Notes under the pieces: generated by a model
Seen by the model: only the letters and a program-made list of their open reading frames with translations
What the model was told of the DNA's origin: nothing
Databases searched by the model: none
Program-made: the position numbers and the translations under genes
From: Gemmatimonadota bacterium
Lineage (GTDB): Bacteria; Gemmatimonadota; Gemmatimonadetes; Gemmatimonadales; GWC2-71-9
Length of the DNA stretch: 64,000 bases
Direction: 5' to 3'
NCBI GenBank assembly: GCA_003221895.1
Contig: QHUJ01000119.1
Location: 62,001 to 126,000, forward strand
Shown here: in pieces, positions 52,579 through 61,027 of the stretch
Numbering within the stretch: position 1 is the stretch's first letter
Layout of the letters: each line of letters starts with the position of its first letter

Positions 52579-53028
52579 ATGCCGTTCGTTCATCTCCATA
52601 CCCACAGCGAGTACTCTCTCCTCGACGGCGCGAACCGGATCCCGGATCTCCTGGACCGGGTGCGAGCGCTGGGCATGGATTCGCTGGCGATCACCGACCA
52701 CGGCAATCTGCACGGCGCCTGGTCGTTCTATGCCGAAGCGAAGGCCCGGAAGATTCGGCCGATTCTGGGGTTCGAGGCCTATCTCGCATTCGGCAGCCGC
52801 CACAGCCGCGAAAAGCCGGCGCCGGATGTCCCGCTGGGCTCGCCCTACTCCCACCTGGTGTTGCTCGCGACGAACAAGGTCGGCTATCAGAACCTGATCA
52901 AGCTATCGTCGATCGGGTTTCTGGAAGGCTATTACCGGCGGCCGCGCATCGACAAAGAGGTGCTGGAGCAGCATCGGGAAGGCATCGTCGCGCTGGCTGC
53001 CTGTCTTTCGGGTGAGATCGCGTTGTAA
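52579..53028 (+). CDS. dnaE: DNA polymerase III alpha subunit, N-terminal part before in-frame TAA
   Basis: 149 residues from ATG 52579, the start that gives the normal DnaE opening FVHLHTHSEYSLLDG of the PHP domain. ITDHGNLHGAWSFYAEA and PILGFEAYL follow. The reading ends at a TAA (53026-53028) in the middle of the PHP domain, after ACLSGEIAL. The very next codon, TTG, opens the remaining 1016 codons in the same frame, and the product reads on without any gap or overlap of domains. So this is one dnaE gene with a single nonsense codon, not two natural genes. See the finding for what may explain it. Confidence 0.9.
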   Translation: MPFVHLHTHSEYSLLDGANRIPDLLDRVRALGMDSLAITDHGNLHGAWSFYAEAKARKIRPILGFEAYLAFGSRHSREKPAPDVPLGSPYSHLVLLATNKVGYQNLIKLSSIGFLEGYYRRPRIDKEVLEQHREGIVALAACLSGEIAL

Positions 53029-56000
53029 TTGCGGCAGGGAAACTACGAAGGCGCGAAGGCGAGCGCCGCATGGTTCGCGCGCACGTTTGGACCGAACGGC
53101 TTCTGGCTCGAGGTCCAGAATCACGGCCTCCCCGAGGAACAGGCCGTCACCGAAGGGATGTTTCGGATTGGCGCCGAGCTCGGCCTGCCGATCGCTGCGA
53201 CCAACGATGCCCACTATCTGAAGCGGGAAGACGCCGAGGCGCACGACGTGCTGCTCGCGATCGGCACGGGGAAAGACCTCGACGACCCCAAGCGGTTCCG
53301 CTTTTTCGGACAGGAGAGCTACGTCAAGTCCGAGAAGGAGATGCGCGATCTGTTCGGGAAGCGCTCCTCCGACGTATTGGCGGAGACGGCGCGCGTGGCG
53401 GAGCTGTGCGAATTCGATTTCGAGAAACGCTACTTCCTGCCGCAGTTCCCCCGCCCCGCGGAGTTTGCCTCGGATCAGGATCTCCTCGTCCACCTTGCCC
53501 GCCGCGGCGCCATCGAGCGCTACGGCGACCCGCTGCCCGAGGCCGTCGAGCAGCGGCTCGCCTACGAGCTCGACGTCATCACGCGCACGGGATACGCCGG
53601 CTATTTCCTCATCGTGTACGATCTCGTCAAAGCCGCGCGCGATCGCGGTATTCCGGTGGGTCCGGGCCGCGGCTCCGCCGCCGGTTCGCTGATCGCGTAC
53701 GCGCTGCGCATTACCAACGTGGATCCGCTCAAGTTCGACCTCCTGTTCGAGCGCTTTCTGAATCCCGAACGGATTTCGATGCCGGACATCGACCTCGACT
53801 TCTGCTTCGAGCGGCGGGGTGAGGTGCTCGAGTATGCCCGCGAGCGCTACGGGCGCGAGTCGGTGGGCCAGATCATCACGTTCGGGACCCTCAAGGCGCG
53901 GGCCGCGTTCCGCGATGTGGCGCGCACGCTGCGCGTCGAGATGGGCGACGTCGAGCGACTCACCAAGCTGATTCCGTCAGGCCCGGCGTTCAGCATCACG
54001 CTCACCGAAGCCGGCGAGAAAGTGCCCGAAGTGAAAGCCGCCGCCGCGCAGGATGAGCGGATCCGCAAAGTCCTGGACCTGGGCGCGCGCATCGAGGGGC
54101 TGGCGCGCCACGCGTCGGTGCACGCCGCCGGCGTCGTGATCGCGCCGGGACCACTGACCGATTACGTGCCCGTCTGCACCGCTCCCGATTCCAAGACTGA
54201 TTCGGACGCGATCATCACGCAGTATGACATGGTCGGGCTCGAGCACGTCGGCATGCTGAAGATCGATCTGCTCGGGCTGAAGACGCTGACGGTGCTGCAC
54301 GACGCCACGCGCATGGTGGCGGAGCGGCACGGGGTCACCATCGATCTCGAGCGTCCCGATCTCGACGATCCCAAGGTGTATGCCCTGCTTCGCTCCGGAC
54401 GCACCGCCGGCATCTTCCAGTTTGAATCGCCGCTCGCGACCGACTGCCTGCGCAACATGAAGTGCGACCGGTTCGACGATCTGGTCGCGACGAACGCATT
54501 GCTCCGCCCGGGGCCGCTGGACACCGGGATGTATCTCGTCTTCATCAACCGCAAACTCGGCCGCGAGAAGGTCCGCTATCCGCATCCTGCGCTCGAAGAG
54601 ATTCTTGCGCCGACCTACGGCGTGATCGTCTATCAGGAACAGGTGATGCGGATCGCGAGCGCGCTGGCCGGCTACTCGCTCGCTGAAGCCGACGTGCTGC
54701 GCAAGGCGGTGGGCAAGAAAATCAAGGAGCTGATCCAGGAGGAGCTGAGCAATTTCGTGAAGCGCGCCATCGCGCGCGGGCACGACAAGCGCACAGTCGA
54801 GGAAATCGCCGCGCAGATCGAGACCTTCGGCCGGTACGGCTTCAACAAGTCGCACTCGGTCGCGTACTCGATCCTCTCCTACCAGACGGCGTGGTTCAAG
54901 ACGTACTATCCCGCGGAGTTCATGGCGGCGCTGTTGTCGTCGGAAATCGGCAACACCGACCGCGTGGTGCAATACATCAACGAGGCGCGCGAGCTCGGGC
55001 TGCAGGTGCTCGCGCCCGACGTGAACGAGTCGGGCTATAAGTTCACCGTCGTGGGGGACAAGCGGATTCGGTTCGGGCTCGGCGCGGTGCGCAATGTCGG
55101 GGAAGGCGCCATCGCTTCGATCATCGCCGGCCGGCAAGCAGCGGGTGGGGGGGGGCCGTACCGCTCGCTCGTGGAGCTGTGCGACCGGATCGATCTGCGA
55201 TTGTGTAACAAGCGCGTGATCGAGTCGCTGATCGATGCCGGCGCCTGCGACTCACTGGGGGGTGAACGCTCCCAGCTCGTGGCCGCGCTGGACCATGCGT
55301 TCAGTGAAGCGCAGGTGCGCCAGCAGGAGCGTTTTTCGGGCCAGCAGGCCCTGTTTGGCGATGACGCGCCGGTGGCGCCGCCTCCGGCGACGCTGCCGGA
55401 CGTCCCCCCCTGGTCTGAGCATGACCGCCTGACCCGCGAGAAGAGCGTCCTGGGCTTCTTCATTTCCGGCCACCCCCTCGCCAAGTACCGCGCGGAGGTG
55501 GAGCTTTTTGGGACCCGTACGACCGCCACCCTGGGCCTCTGGAGCGAGCAGAAGGTCAGCGTCGCCGCTGTCGTGACGGTGGTCAAGCGGCAGATCTCAA
55601 AGAAATCGGGTGCCGAATACGCGCGGCTTACGCTGGAGGATTTCCATGGCACCGCGGAGGCACTGGTATTTCCGGAGTCGTGGGCCAAGCTCAACGGCGT
55701 GATTCACGCCGACGGCTCGTATCTGCTCACCGGGGGCTACATCACACGCGACCGCGGTGAGGAGCAGGCGCCGTTTATCGTCGATGGGGCACGCGTGCTG
55801 GACGATTTGAAGCCGAGTGGCGCGATCGGCGTGGCGCTCCGCTGGACGACCGCCAGGCGGCCCGAACCGGAGACCGCGCGCGCCATCGCCGCGCTGTGCG
55901 CGGCGCATCCGGGACCGACGCCGGTGTTTCTGGAGTGGAGCGGCACGAATGGCTCCGGGAATGAAGCGGTGAGATTGCGCAGCCGCTCGTTCCGGGTGGA

Positions 56001-56079
56001 CGCGGCGGACGATCTCCTGGCGGCATTGCGGGATCTCGTGGGGGGAGGAGCGGATGGTGTGCGCTTGGTGAGATCGTAA
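53029..56079 (+). CDS. dnaE: DNA polymerase III alpha subunit, main part after in-frame TAA
   Basis: 1016 codons in the same frame as the N-terminal part. It continues the PHP domain (LPIAATNDAHYLKREDAEAHDVLLAI), then the polymerase core with GPGRGSAAGSLIAYAL, catalytic aspartates in MPDIDLDFCFERRGEVLEYA, ADVLRKAVGKK, KSHSVAYSILSYQTAWFK, the helix-hairpin-helix region and the OB fold (VAAVVTVVKRQISKKSGAEYARLTLEDF). Total with the first part is about 1166 aa, the size of the replicative DnaE1, and accA follows as in many genomes. A TTG at 53029 with GGTGAG 12 bases upstream could allow re-initiation, but that product would lack half the PHP domain. Confidence 0.9.
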   Translation: MRQGNYEGAKASAAWFARTFGPNGFWLEVQNHGLPEEQAVTEGMFRIGAELGLPIAATNDAHYLKREDAEAHDVLLAIGTGKDLDDPKRFRFFGQESYVKSEKEMRDLFGKRSSDVLAETARVAELCEFDFEKRYFLPQFPRPAEFASDQDLLVHLARRGAIERYGDPLPEAVEQRLAYELDVITRTGYAGYFLIVYDLVKAARDRGIPVGPGRGSAAGSLIAYALRITNVDPLKFDLLFERFLNPERISMPDIDLDFCFERRGEVLEYARERYGRESVGQIITFGTLKARAAFRDVARTLRVEMGDVERLTKLIPSGPAFSITLTEAGEKVPEVKAAAAQDERIRKVLDLGARIEGLARHASVHAAGVVIAPGPLTDYVPVCTAPDSKTDSDAIITQYDMVGLEHVGMLKIDLLGLKTLTVLHDATRMVAERHGVTIDLERPDLDDPKVYALLRSGRTAGIFQFESPLATDCLRNMKCDRFDDLVATNALLRPGPLDTGMYLVFINRKLGREKVRYPHPALEEILAPTYGVIVYQEQVMRIASALAGYSLAEADVLRKAVGKKIKELIQEELSNFVKRAIARGHDKRTVEEIAAQIETFGRYGFNKSHSVAYSILSYQTAWFKTYYPAEFMAALLSSEIGNTDRVVQYINEARELGLQVLAPDVNESGYKFTVVGDKRIRFGLGAVRNVGEGAIASIIAGRQAAGGGGPYRSLVELCDRIDLRLCNKRVIESLIDAGACDSLGGERSQLVAALDHAFSEAQVRQQERFSGQQALFGDDAPVAPPPATLPDVPPWSEHDRLTREKSVLGFFISGHPLAKYRAEVELFGTRTTATLGLWSEQKVSVAAVVTVVKRQISKKSGAEYARLTLEDFHGTAEALVFPESWAKLNGVIHADGSYLLTGGYITRDRGEEQAPFIVDGARVLDDLKPSGAIGVALRWTTARRPEPETARAIAALCAAHPGPTPVFLEWSGTNGSGNEAVRLRSRSFRVDAADDLLAALRDLVGGGADGVRLVRS

Positions 56080-57036
56080 ATGGCGACATATACCCTGGAC
56101 TTCGAACGCCCGCTGCTCGAGCTGGAAAAACAGATCGAGGAGCTGAAGCGCGTCGCCGGGGACAAGCCTGATTTCGCCAGGAATATCAAGCCGCTGGAGA
56201 ACCAGCTGGCGACGCTGCGCGTCGAGATCTATCGCAACTTGACGCCGATGCAGCGCGTGCAGGTCGCACGACACCCGCGCCGTCCCTATCCGCTCGACTA
56301 CGTCAACACCGTGTTCACCGACTTCGTCGAGCTGCACGGCGACCGCCTCTACCGCGACGATCCCGCGATCATCGGCGGCTGGGCGCGACTCGACGGCACC
56401 AGCGTGATGGTGATCGGTCACCAGAAGGGCCGTGATACCAAGGAGAACCTCTATCGCAACTTCGGGATGGCCCATCCCGAGGGCTATCGGAAAGCGATGC
56501 GGCTGATGCGGCTCGCCGCCAAGTTCGGCGCTCCGGTCGTCACCCTCGTCGACACGCCCGGCGCCTACCCCGGCCTCGGCGCGGAGGAGCGCGGCCAGGC
56601 CGAAGCGATCGCGAGCAGCCTGATCGAGATGGCTTCGCTGCAGACACCGATCATCACGGCGGTCATCGGTGAGGGGGGGTCGGGCGGGGCCCTCGCCGTC
56701 GGGCTGGCCGATCGGGTGCTGATGCTCGAGAACTCGGTGTACTCGGTGATCTCTCCCGAAGGATGCGCCGCGATTCTGTGGAAAGACGCCAGCCAGCGCG
56801 AGCGCGCGGCGGAGGCACTCAAAATCACCGCGCAGGATCTGCTCAATCTGGGCGTGATCGACGAGATCATTCCCGAGCCTCCCGGCGGCGCCCATTCCGA
56901 CCCCGAAGCCGCCGCGGCGGCACTCGGCGACGCGCTGCAGCGGCACCTCGGTCAGCTGCGCAGGCTCAAGACCGACAAACTGCTCAAACGCCGCGAAGAA
57001 AAGTACCTTTCCATGGGTGCTCTGACCGAGAAGTGA
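56080..57036 (+). CDS. accA: Acetyl-CoA carboxylase carboxyltransferase alpha subunit
   Basis: 318 residues, ATG directly after the dnaE stop. It transfers CO2 from biotin to acetyl-CoA in fatty-acid synthesis, with AccD. Family marks: LDFERPLLELEKQIEELK, RHPRRPYPLDYVNTVFTDFVELHGDRLYRDDPAIIGG, VMVIGHQKGRDTKENLYRNFGMAHPEGYRKAMRLM, TLVDTPGAYPGLGAEERGQAEAIA and EGGSGGALAVGLADRVLMLENSVYSVISPEGCAAILWKD. accD is not in the window. Confidence 0.97.
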   Translation: MATYTLDFERPLLELEKQIEELKRVAGDKPDFARNIKPLENQLATLRVEIYRNLTPMQRVQVARHPRRPYPLDYVNTVFTDFVELHGDRLYRDDPAIIGGWARLDGTSVMVIGHQKGRDTKENLYRNFGMAHPEGYRKAMRLMRLAAKFGAPVVTLVDTPGAYPGLGAEERGQAEAIASSLIEMASLQTPIITAVIGEGGSGGALAVGLADRVLMLENSVYSVISPEGCAAILWKDASQRERAAEALKITAQDLLNLGVIDEIIPEPPGGAHSDPEAAAAALGDALQRHLGQLRRLKTDKLLKRREEKYLSMGALTEK

Positions 57037-57037
57037 T

Positions 57038-57886
57038 TTGACGCATGTCTTGGAAGTCCGGTTCAAAGGGAACCGGCGTGAATACTTCACCTGGCCTTCC
57101 GACGACTCCCTCCGCGTTGACGATGCTGTCATCGTGGAGGTCGATCGCGGGCAGGATTTAGGCCGGGTATCGGCCGTAGGCGGAGTCGCCGAGAAGAAAT
57201 GCCAGCGGTGCGGCGCCTGTGGTCAAGGACAGACTGCCGACCCATCGACCGAAGCTCCTCCCGCTCCGCGAGCGATCGTCCGCCGCGCGTCCGACCACGA
57301 GACCAAAGTCGCTCGGGAGCTCCGCACCAACGAAGAGGAAGTCCGCCGCATCGTGCGCGACCGCGTCCGGCAGCACACCCTCCCCATGAAGGTCTCCGAC
57401 GCCGAGTGGCAATGGGACAAGCGCAAACTGACGATCTATTTCACGGCGGAGCAGCGCGTGGATTTTCGGGCGCTGGTGCGCGATCTCGCGGGGCTGTTTC
57501 GCACGCGCATCGAGCTGCGGCAGATCGGTGCGCGCGATGAAGCCAAGCGGCTCGACGGCATCGGCCGCTGCGGGCGGCAGCTGTGCATCGCGAGCTGGCT
57601 CCCGGAAGGCCGGCCCGTCAGTCTGTCGCTTGCCAAGGCGCAGGGGCTGTCACTCAACCCCGTGCAGATCTCGGGACCGTGTGGCCGGCTGCTGTGTTGC
57701 CTCCACTACGAGCACGATTTTTACGTGCAGCAACGCAAGCGCTTTCCGAAGGAAGGAAAGGCGGTCCGCACGCCCGTGGGCATCGAGAAGGTCGTCGCGG
57801 TGGACATCTTCCGGGAGCGCGTGACTCTCCGTTCCGACGCTGGAGAAACCCGCGTCGTCACACTCGACCAGCTGCAGGCGGAGTGA
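57038..57886 (+). CDS. PSP1-domain protein, RicT/YaaT type
   Basis: 282 residues from a TTG one base after the accA stop. Strands of the N-terminal half lead to a CQRCGACGQG cysteine cluster, then the PSP1 core with DFRALVRDLAGLFRTRIELRQIGARDEAKRLDGIGRCGRQLCIASWLP and GPCGRLLCCLHYEHDFY, the cysteine signature that in the Bacillus Ric complex helps bind iron-sulfur clusters and affects RNA maturation. The role in this organism is inferred only from the family. GTGA overlap with metG. Confidence 0.88.
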   Translation: MTHVLEVRFKGNRREYFTWPSDDSLRVDDAVIVEVDRGQDLGRVSAVGGVAEKKCQRCGACGQGQTADPSTEAPPAPRAIVRRASDHETKVARELRTNEEEVRRIVRDRVRQHTLPMKVSDAEWQWDKRKLTIYFTAEQRVDFRALVRDLAGLFRTRIELRQIGARDEAKRLDGIGRCGRQLCIASWLPEGRPVSLSLAKAQGLSLNPVQISGPCGRLLCCLHYEHDFYVQQRKRFPKEGKAVRTPVGIEKVVAVDIFRERVTLRSDAGETRVVTLDQLQAE

Positions 57887-59412
57887 CGGGCCCGAAGTAC
57901 TTCCTCACGACCGCGATCGATTACTCCAACGGCGATCCTCACCTGGGGCACGCGTTGGAGAAAGTCGGCGCCGACTGCATCGCCCGGTATCATCGGCTGC
58001 GGGGCGATCAGGTCCATTACCTGATGGGGATGGACGAGCACAGTCAGTCTGTTATCCAGGCGGCCGCACGCGCCGGCGTCACGCCACGCGAATGGGTCGA
58101 TCGCATGGCCACGACGTTCGCCGACTACTGGCGCCGGCTCGAGTGCAGCAACGATGACTGGATCCGGACCACCGAGCCCCGCCACGTACGCGGCGTGGTG
58201 TCCCTGCTCGAGCGTATCCAGCAGCGCCATCCCGATGACCTGTATGTCGCGGACTACGAGGGCCTGTACTGCACCGGCTGTGAGGAGTTCAAGCAGCCGG
58301 CGCAGATCGCCAATGGTCACTGCATCGAGCATCCCACGCTCGAGCTGATCCATACCAAGGAACGGAATCACTTCTTCCGGCTCAGCGCCTATGGCCAGCG
58401 CCTGCTGCAGCTGATCGCGAAGCAGGAATTCCGCGTCGAGCCCGCGATTCGCAGAAACGAAGTCGTGCGGCTGCTCGAGGACGGCCTGCAAGATGTGTCC
58501 ATTTCGCGGCAGCGCCTGCCGTGGGGCATCCCCTTCCCCGGCGATCCCGAGCAGACGGTCTACGTCTGGTTCGACGCACTGATCAATTACCTGTCCGCGA
58601 CGGGGTTCCCGGCCACGGGCTACGAGCGCCTCTGGCCGGCCGATCTGCACGTCGTCGGGAAAGGCATCACCCGGTTCCATTGCATCATCTGGCCCGCGAT
58701 GCTGCTCGCCGCCGGGCTGGAGCTGCCGAAGCTCGTCTGGGCGCACGGCTACGTGCAGTGGGAAGGCACGAAGATGAGCAAGACGGCGGGCACGGCCGTC
58801 AGCCTCAAAGCCGCGATCGAGCGCCACGGCGCCGACGCGCTGCGCTACTTCCTGCTGCGCGAAGTCGGATTCGAGAGCGACGGCAACTTCACCTGGGACC
58901 GTTTCGATGCCCGCTACACCGCCGATCTCGCGGACACGTTTGGCAATCTCGTGTCCCGCGCCCTGTCGATGGTGCAGCGCTATCGCGATGGTACCGTCCC
59001 CGAGCTCCCTACGCGTAGCGAAGGGGACTCACTGGAGCAGGCGACACAGGAGACAATCGCCGCCTACACCCGCGCGATGGATGGGCAGGAGCTGCAGCAC
59101 GGCGCGGCGCTGGTGATCGAGCTCGCGTCGCGCGCCAATCGCTACGTCGAAGAGACGGCGCCCTGGAAACTCGCGAAGGCAAAACAGGACGCCGAGCTCG
59201 ATCGCGTGCTCGCCAATCTCGCGCGCGTCGTGGCGCGACTCGCGGTGATGGCCGCGCCGTTCATTCCCGCGAAAGCACAGGAAATCTGGGACGCGCTGGG
59301 TACCGATCGGCGACTCGATGCCGTGCGACTCGGCGATCTCGCGGGTTTATCGGTGGCCCGGCACCACGTCTCGAAACCGCCCATCCTATTCCCCAAACCC
59401 GTCGCGGCTTAG
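57883..59412 (+). CDS. metG: Methionyl-tRNA synthetase
   Basis: 509 residues from a GTG overlapping the previous stop. Class I synthetase: the HIGH motif reads HLGHALEKV, KMSKS reads KMSKTAGTA, and a one-zinc knuckle is seen (YCTGCEEFKQPAQIANGHCIEH). VVGKGITRFHCIIWPAMLLAAG and the anticodon-binding helical end (LANLARVVARLAVMAAPFIPAKAQEIWDALG) complete it. There is no C-terminal dimerisation domain of the EMAP type, so it is the short form. It charges tRNA with methionine. Confidence 0.96.
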   Translation: MTGPKYFLTTAIDYSNGDPHLGHALEKVGADCIARYHRLRGDQVHYLMGMDEHSQSVIQAAARAGVTPREWVDRMATTFADYWRRLECSNDDWIRTTEPRHVRGVVSLLERIQQRHPDDLYVADYEGLYCTGCEEFKQPAQIANGHCIEHPTLELIHTKERNHFFRLSAYGQRLLQLIAKQEFRVEPAIRRNEVVRLLEDGLQDVSISRQRLPWGIPFPGDPEQTVYVWFDALINYLSATGFPATGYERLWPADLHVVGKGITRFHCIIWPAMLLAAGLELPKLVWAHGYVQWEGTKMSKTAGTAVSLKAAIERHGADALRYFLLREVGFESDGNFTWDRFDARYTADLADTFGNLVSRALSMVQRYRDGTVPELPTRSEGDSLEQATQETIAAYTRAMDGQELQHGAALVIELASRANRYVEETAPWKLAKAKQDAELDRVLANLARVVARLAVMAAPFIPAKAQEIWDALGTDRRLDAVRLGDLAGLSVARHHVSKPPILFPKPVAA

Positions 59413-59454
59413 CTCGCTGCCCGCACAAACGTGACGGAGCGCACATTTGGTTAT

Positions 59455-59484
59455 TTGACGGACTCAGGAGATGGGGCGTATCTT
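59455..59484 (+). promoter_or_regulatory. Promoter of the M23 endopeptidase gene
   Basis: TTGACG, then 18 bases, then TATCTT, which extends to TATCTTTG and so also fits the Bacteroidota TAnnTTTG element. The box ends 9 bases before the ATG chosen for the M23 gene, so its transcript would have almost no leader. Confidence 0.55.
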
Positions 59485-59493
59485 TGCATCCCC

Positions 59494-60435
59494 ATGAAGA
59501 AGAAACAGGCCGAGCGACGCTGGACCGTCATGTTGGTCCCCCACGGATCGGGTTCGTCCCGCGCCGTGGAAGTGTCGCAGACCGTCGTCAAGGCTCTCGT
59601 CGGCATCGGCGGCCTGCTCGCGCTGCTCTTCCTCGTGCTCGGCGGCACCGCGCTGTCGCGCGGCGTGAATGTCACCCGGAGTCGCGCGCTCGAGCGCGAG
59701 AATCAATTGCTCGCGAGCGAAATCCAGCGGTTGCGCGAGCGGCTCGTGGGCCTGCGTGACACGCTCAACGTGTTCGGCGAGCGCGAGCAGGCGCTGCGAT
59801 TGCTCGCCGGCCTCTCTCCCGTCGACAAGGACGTGCAGCAGGGTGGCATCGGTGGACCGACCGGGCAATGGTCGGAGCGCGACAGCCTGTCGACGCTCGG
59901 ACCGAGCGGCGCGCAGGCGCTCGCCGCCCGCATCGACATGGATCAGCTGACCCGCCGCGCCAACATTCTGGTGCGGTCGCTCAACGAAGCCTTCGACTCC
60001 GCCTCGAGCCAGCGCTCGCGCTACGCCGCGCTCCCATCGATCATGCCCACCAAGGGATGGCTGACCAGCGCGTTCGCCCGTGAGCGCGTGCATCCGATCC
60101 TGCACCTTGCCCGCCCGCACGAAGGCATCGACGTCTCCGCGCCGATGGGCATGGAGATCGAAGCACCGGCGTCGGGCGTGATCACGAACGTCGCGTGGGT
60201 CGAAGGCTACGGCAACATGCTGACGATCGATCACGGGTATGGGCTCGTGACGCGATATGCGCACTGCTCCAAGATTCTGGTGGTGCGCGGCCAGCGCGTG
60301 AAGCGCGGCCAGGCGATCGCCAAGGTCGGCTCCACCGGCCTGTCCACCGGACCGCATCTCCACTATGAAGTGTGGGTGAACGGTCATCCGGTCGATCCGA
60401 TGAAGTACGTGCTCCCCGACGCGATCGTGGATTGA
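59494..60435 (+). CDS. M23-family peptidoglycan endopeptidase, membrane-anchored
   Basis: 313 residues from ATG 59494 (MKKKQAERRW), preferred because a promoter lies directly upstream; a GTG at 59431 would put the promoter inside the gene. One membrane segment (VVKALVGIGGLLALLFLVLGGTAL) is followed by a coiled coil (RALERENQLLASEIQRLRERLVGLRDTL) and a LytM domain with the zinc ligands in LARPHEGIDVSAP and TGPHLHYEVWVNG. It cuts peptide bridges in peptidoglycan, or activates amidases if inactive; the ligands here are intact. Confidence 0.92.
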   Translation: MKKKQAERRWTVMLVPHGSGSSRAVEVSQTVVKALVGIGGLLALLFLVLGGTALSRGVNVTRSRALERENQLLASEIQRLRERLVGLRDTLNVFGEREQALRLLAGLSPVDKDVQQGGIGGPTGQWSERDSLSTLGPSGAQALAARIDMDQLTRRANILVRSLNEAFDSASSQRSRYAALPSIMPTKGWLTSAFARERVHPILHLARPHEGIDVSAPMGMEIEAPASGVITNVAWVEGYGNMLTIDHGYGLVTRYAHCSKILVVRGQRVKRGQAIAKVGSTGLSTGPHLHYEVWVNGHPVDPMKYVLPDAIVD

Positions 60436-60516
60436 CGCTGTTCCCGCCTTGACGCACGCTGTACCGCACATCTGATTTGAGTTAAGCCGAAAGATTCCCC
60501 GCCTGCGGAGGCCGCC

Positions 60517-60957
60517 ATGGGCGCCTCGTTGGGTCGTTGCATCGGCGTCGGTTCGGTTCTCGGCAGTCTGGCCGTTGTCGCTTGCCATCCCGCGAAAATC
60601 ACACCCCAGGGCGATGCCGACCGCATCGTGATCACCGAGGAGATGATCGCGAAGTCCGGCGGTCAAAACGCGTGGGAAGTGTTACGACGTACGGCCCCAC
60701 AGATCGCTTTTGGCGAGAACCGCAACGGCCAGGCGACCGGGATGACCCGCCGGGGCCGCAGCAGCCTCGTGCTGAATGATTCGCCGATGGTGATCATCGA
60801 CGGCGCGCGGAATCAGGACATCAAGGCGTTGCAGTCATTGCCCGCGTCGACGCTCATGAGCATCGAGATTCTCACCGGCATCGAGGGTACGACGTACTAC
60901 GGCACGGATGCTGTCGGCGGCGTCATCGTGATCAAGACCAAGACCGGCGGACAGTAA
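60517..60957 (+). CDS. Stand-alone TonB plug-domain lipoprotein
   Basis: 146 residues. The signal GVGSVLGSLAVVAC ends in a lipobox. The mature part contains only a TonB-receptor plug: AWEVLRRTAPQIAF, RGRSSLVLNDSPMVIIDGARNQDIKALQSLPASTLMSIEILTGIEGTTYYGTDAVGGVIVIKTK. There is no barrel, so it cannot itself be a receptor. It could dock with a barrel, or bind a ligand at the membrane. It converges on the SusCD pair across a strong hairpin terminator. Confidence 0.85.
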   Translation: MGASLGRCIGVGSVLGSLAVVACHPAKITPQGDADRIVITEEMIAKSGGQNAWEVLRRTAPQIAFGENRNGQATGMTRRGRSSLVLNDSPMVIIDGARNQDIKALQSLPASTLMSIEILTGIEGTTYYGTDAVGGVIVIKTKTGGQ

Positions 60958-60971
60958 ACCCGGCTAGCAAA

Positions 60972-61005
60972 ACAGGAGGAGCGCAGCATCGTGCGCCCCT
61001 CCTGT
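60972..61005. terminator. Strong hairpin between convergent genes
   Basis: ACAGGAGG-a-GCGCA pairs with TGCGC-c-CCTCCTGT across a 6-base loop: 13 paired bases with one mismatch. On the minus strand the hairpin is followed by TTTTGC, so it is a good intrinsic terminator for the SusD gene; on the plus strand it lacks a T-tract. Confidence 0.8.
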
Positions 61006-61027
61006 GGCACTACTCACCTGCGTCCGG

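Noticed and set aside
53029-56079. Two natural genes, a split DnaE with separate PHP subunit
   Set aside because: The break falls inside the PHP domain at a non-conserved residue and the frame is continuous with no spacer, unlike a natural split at a domain border.
59431-59493. GTG 59431 as start of the M23 endopeptidase
   Set aside because: It adds 21 residues with no signal character and places a good promoter inside the coding region; ATG 59494 gives a normal lysine-rich start before the membrane span.
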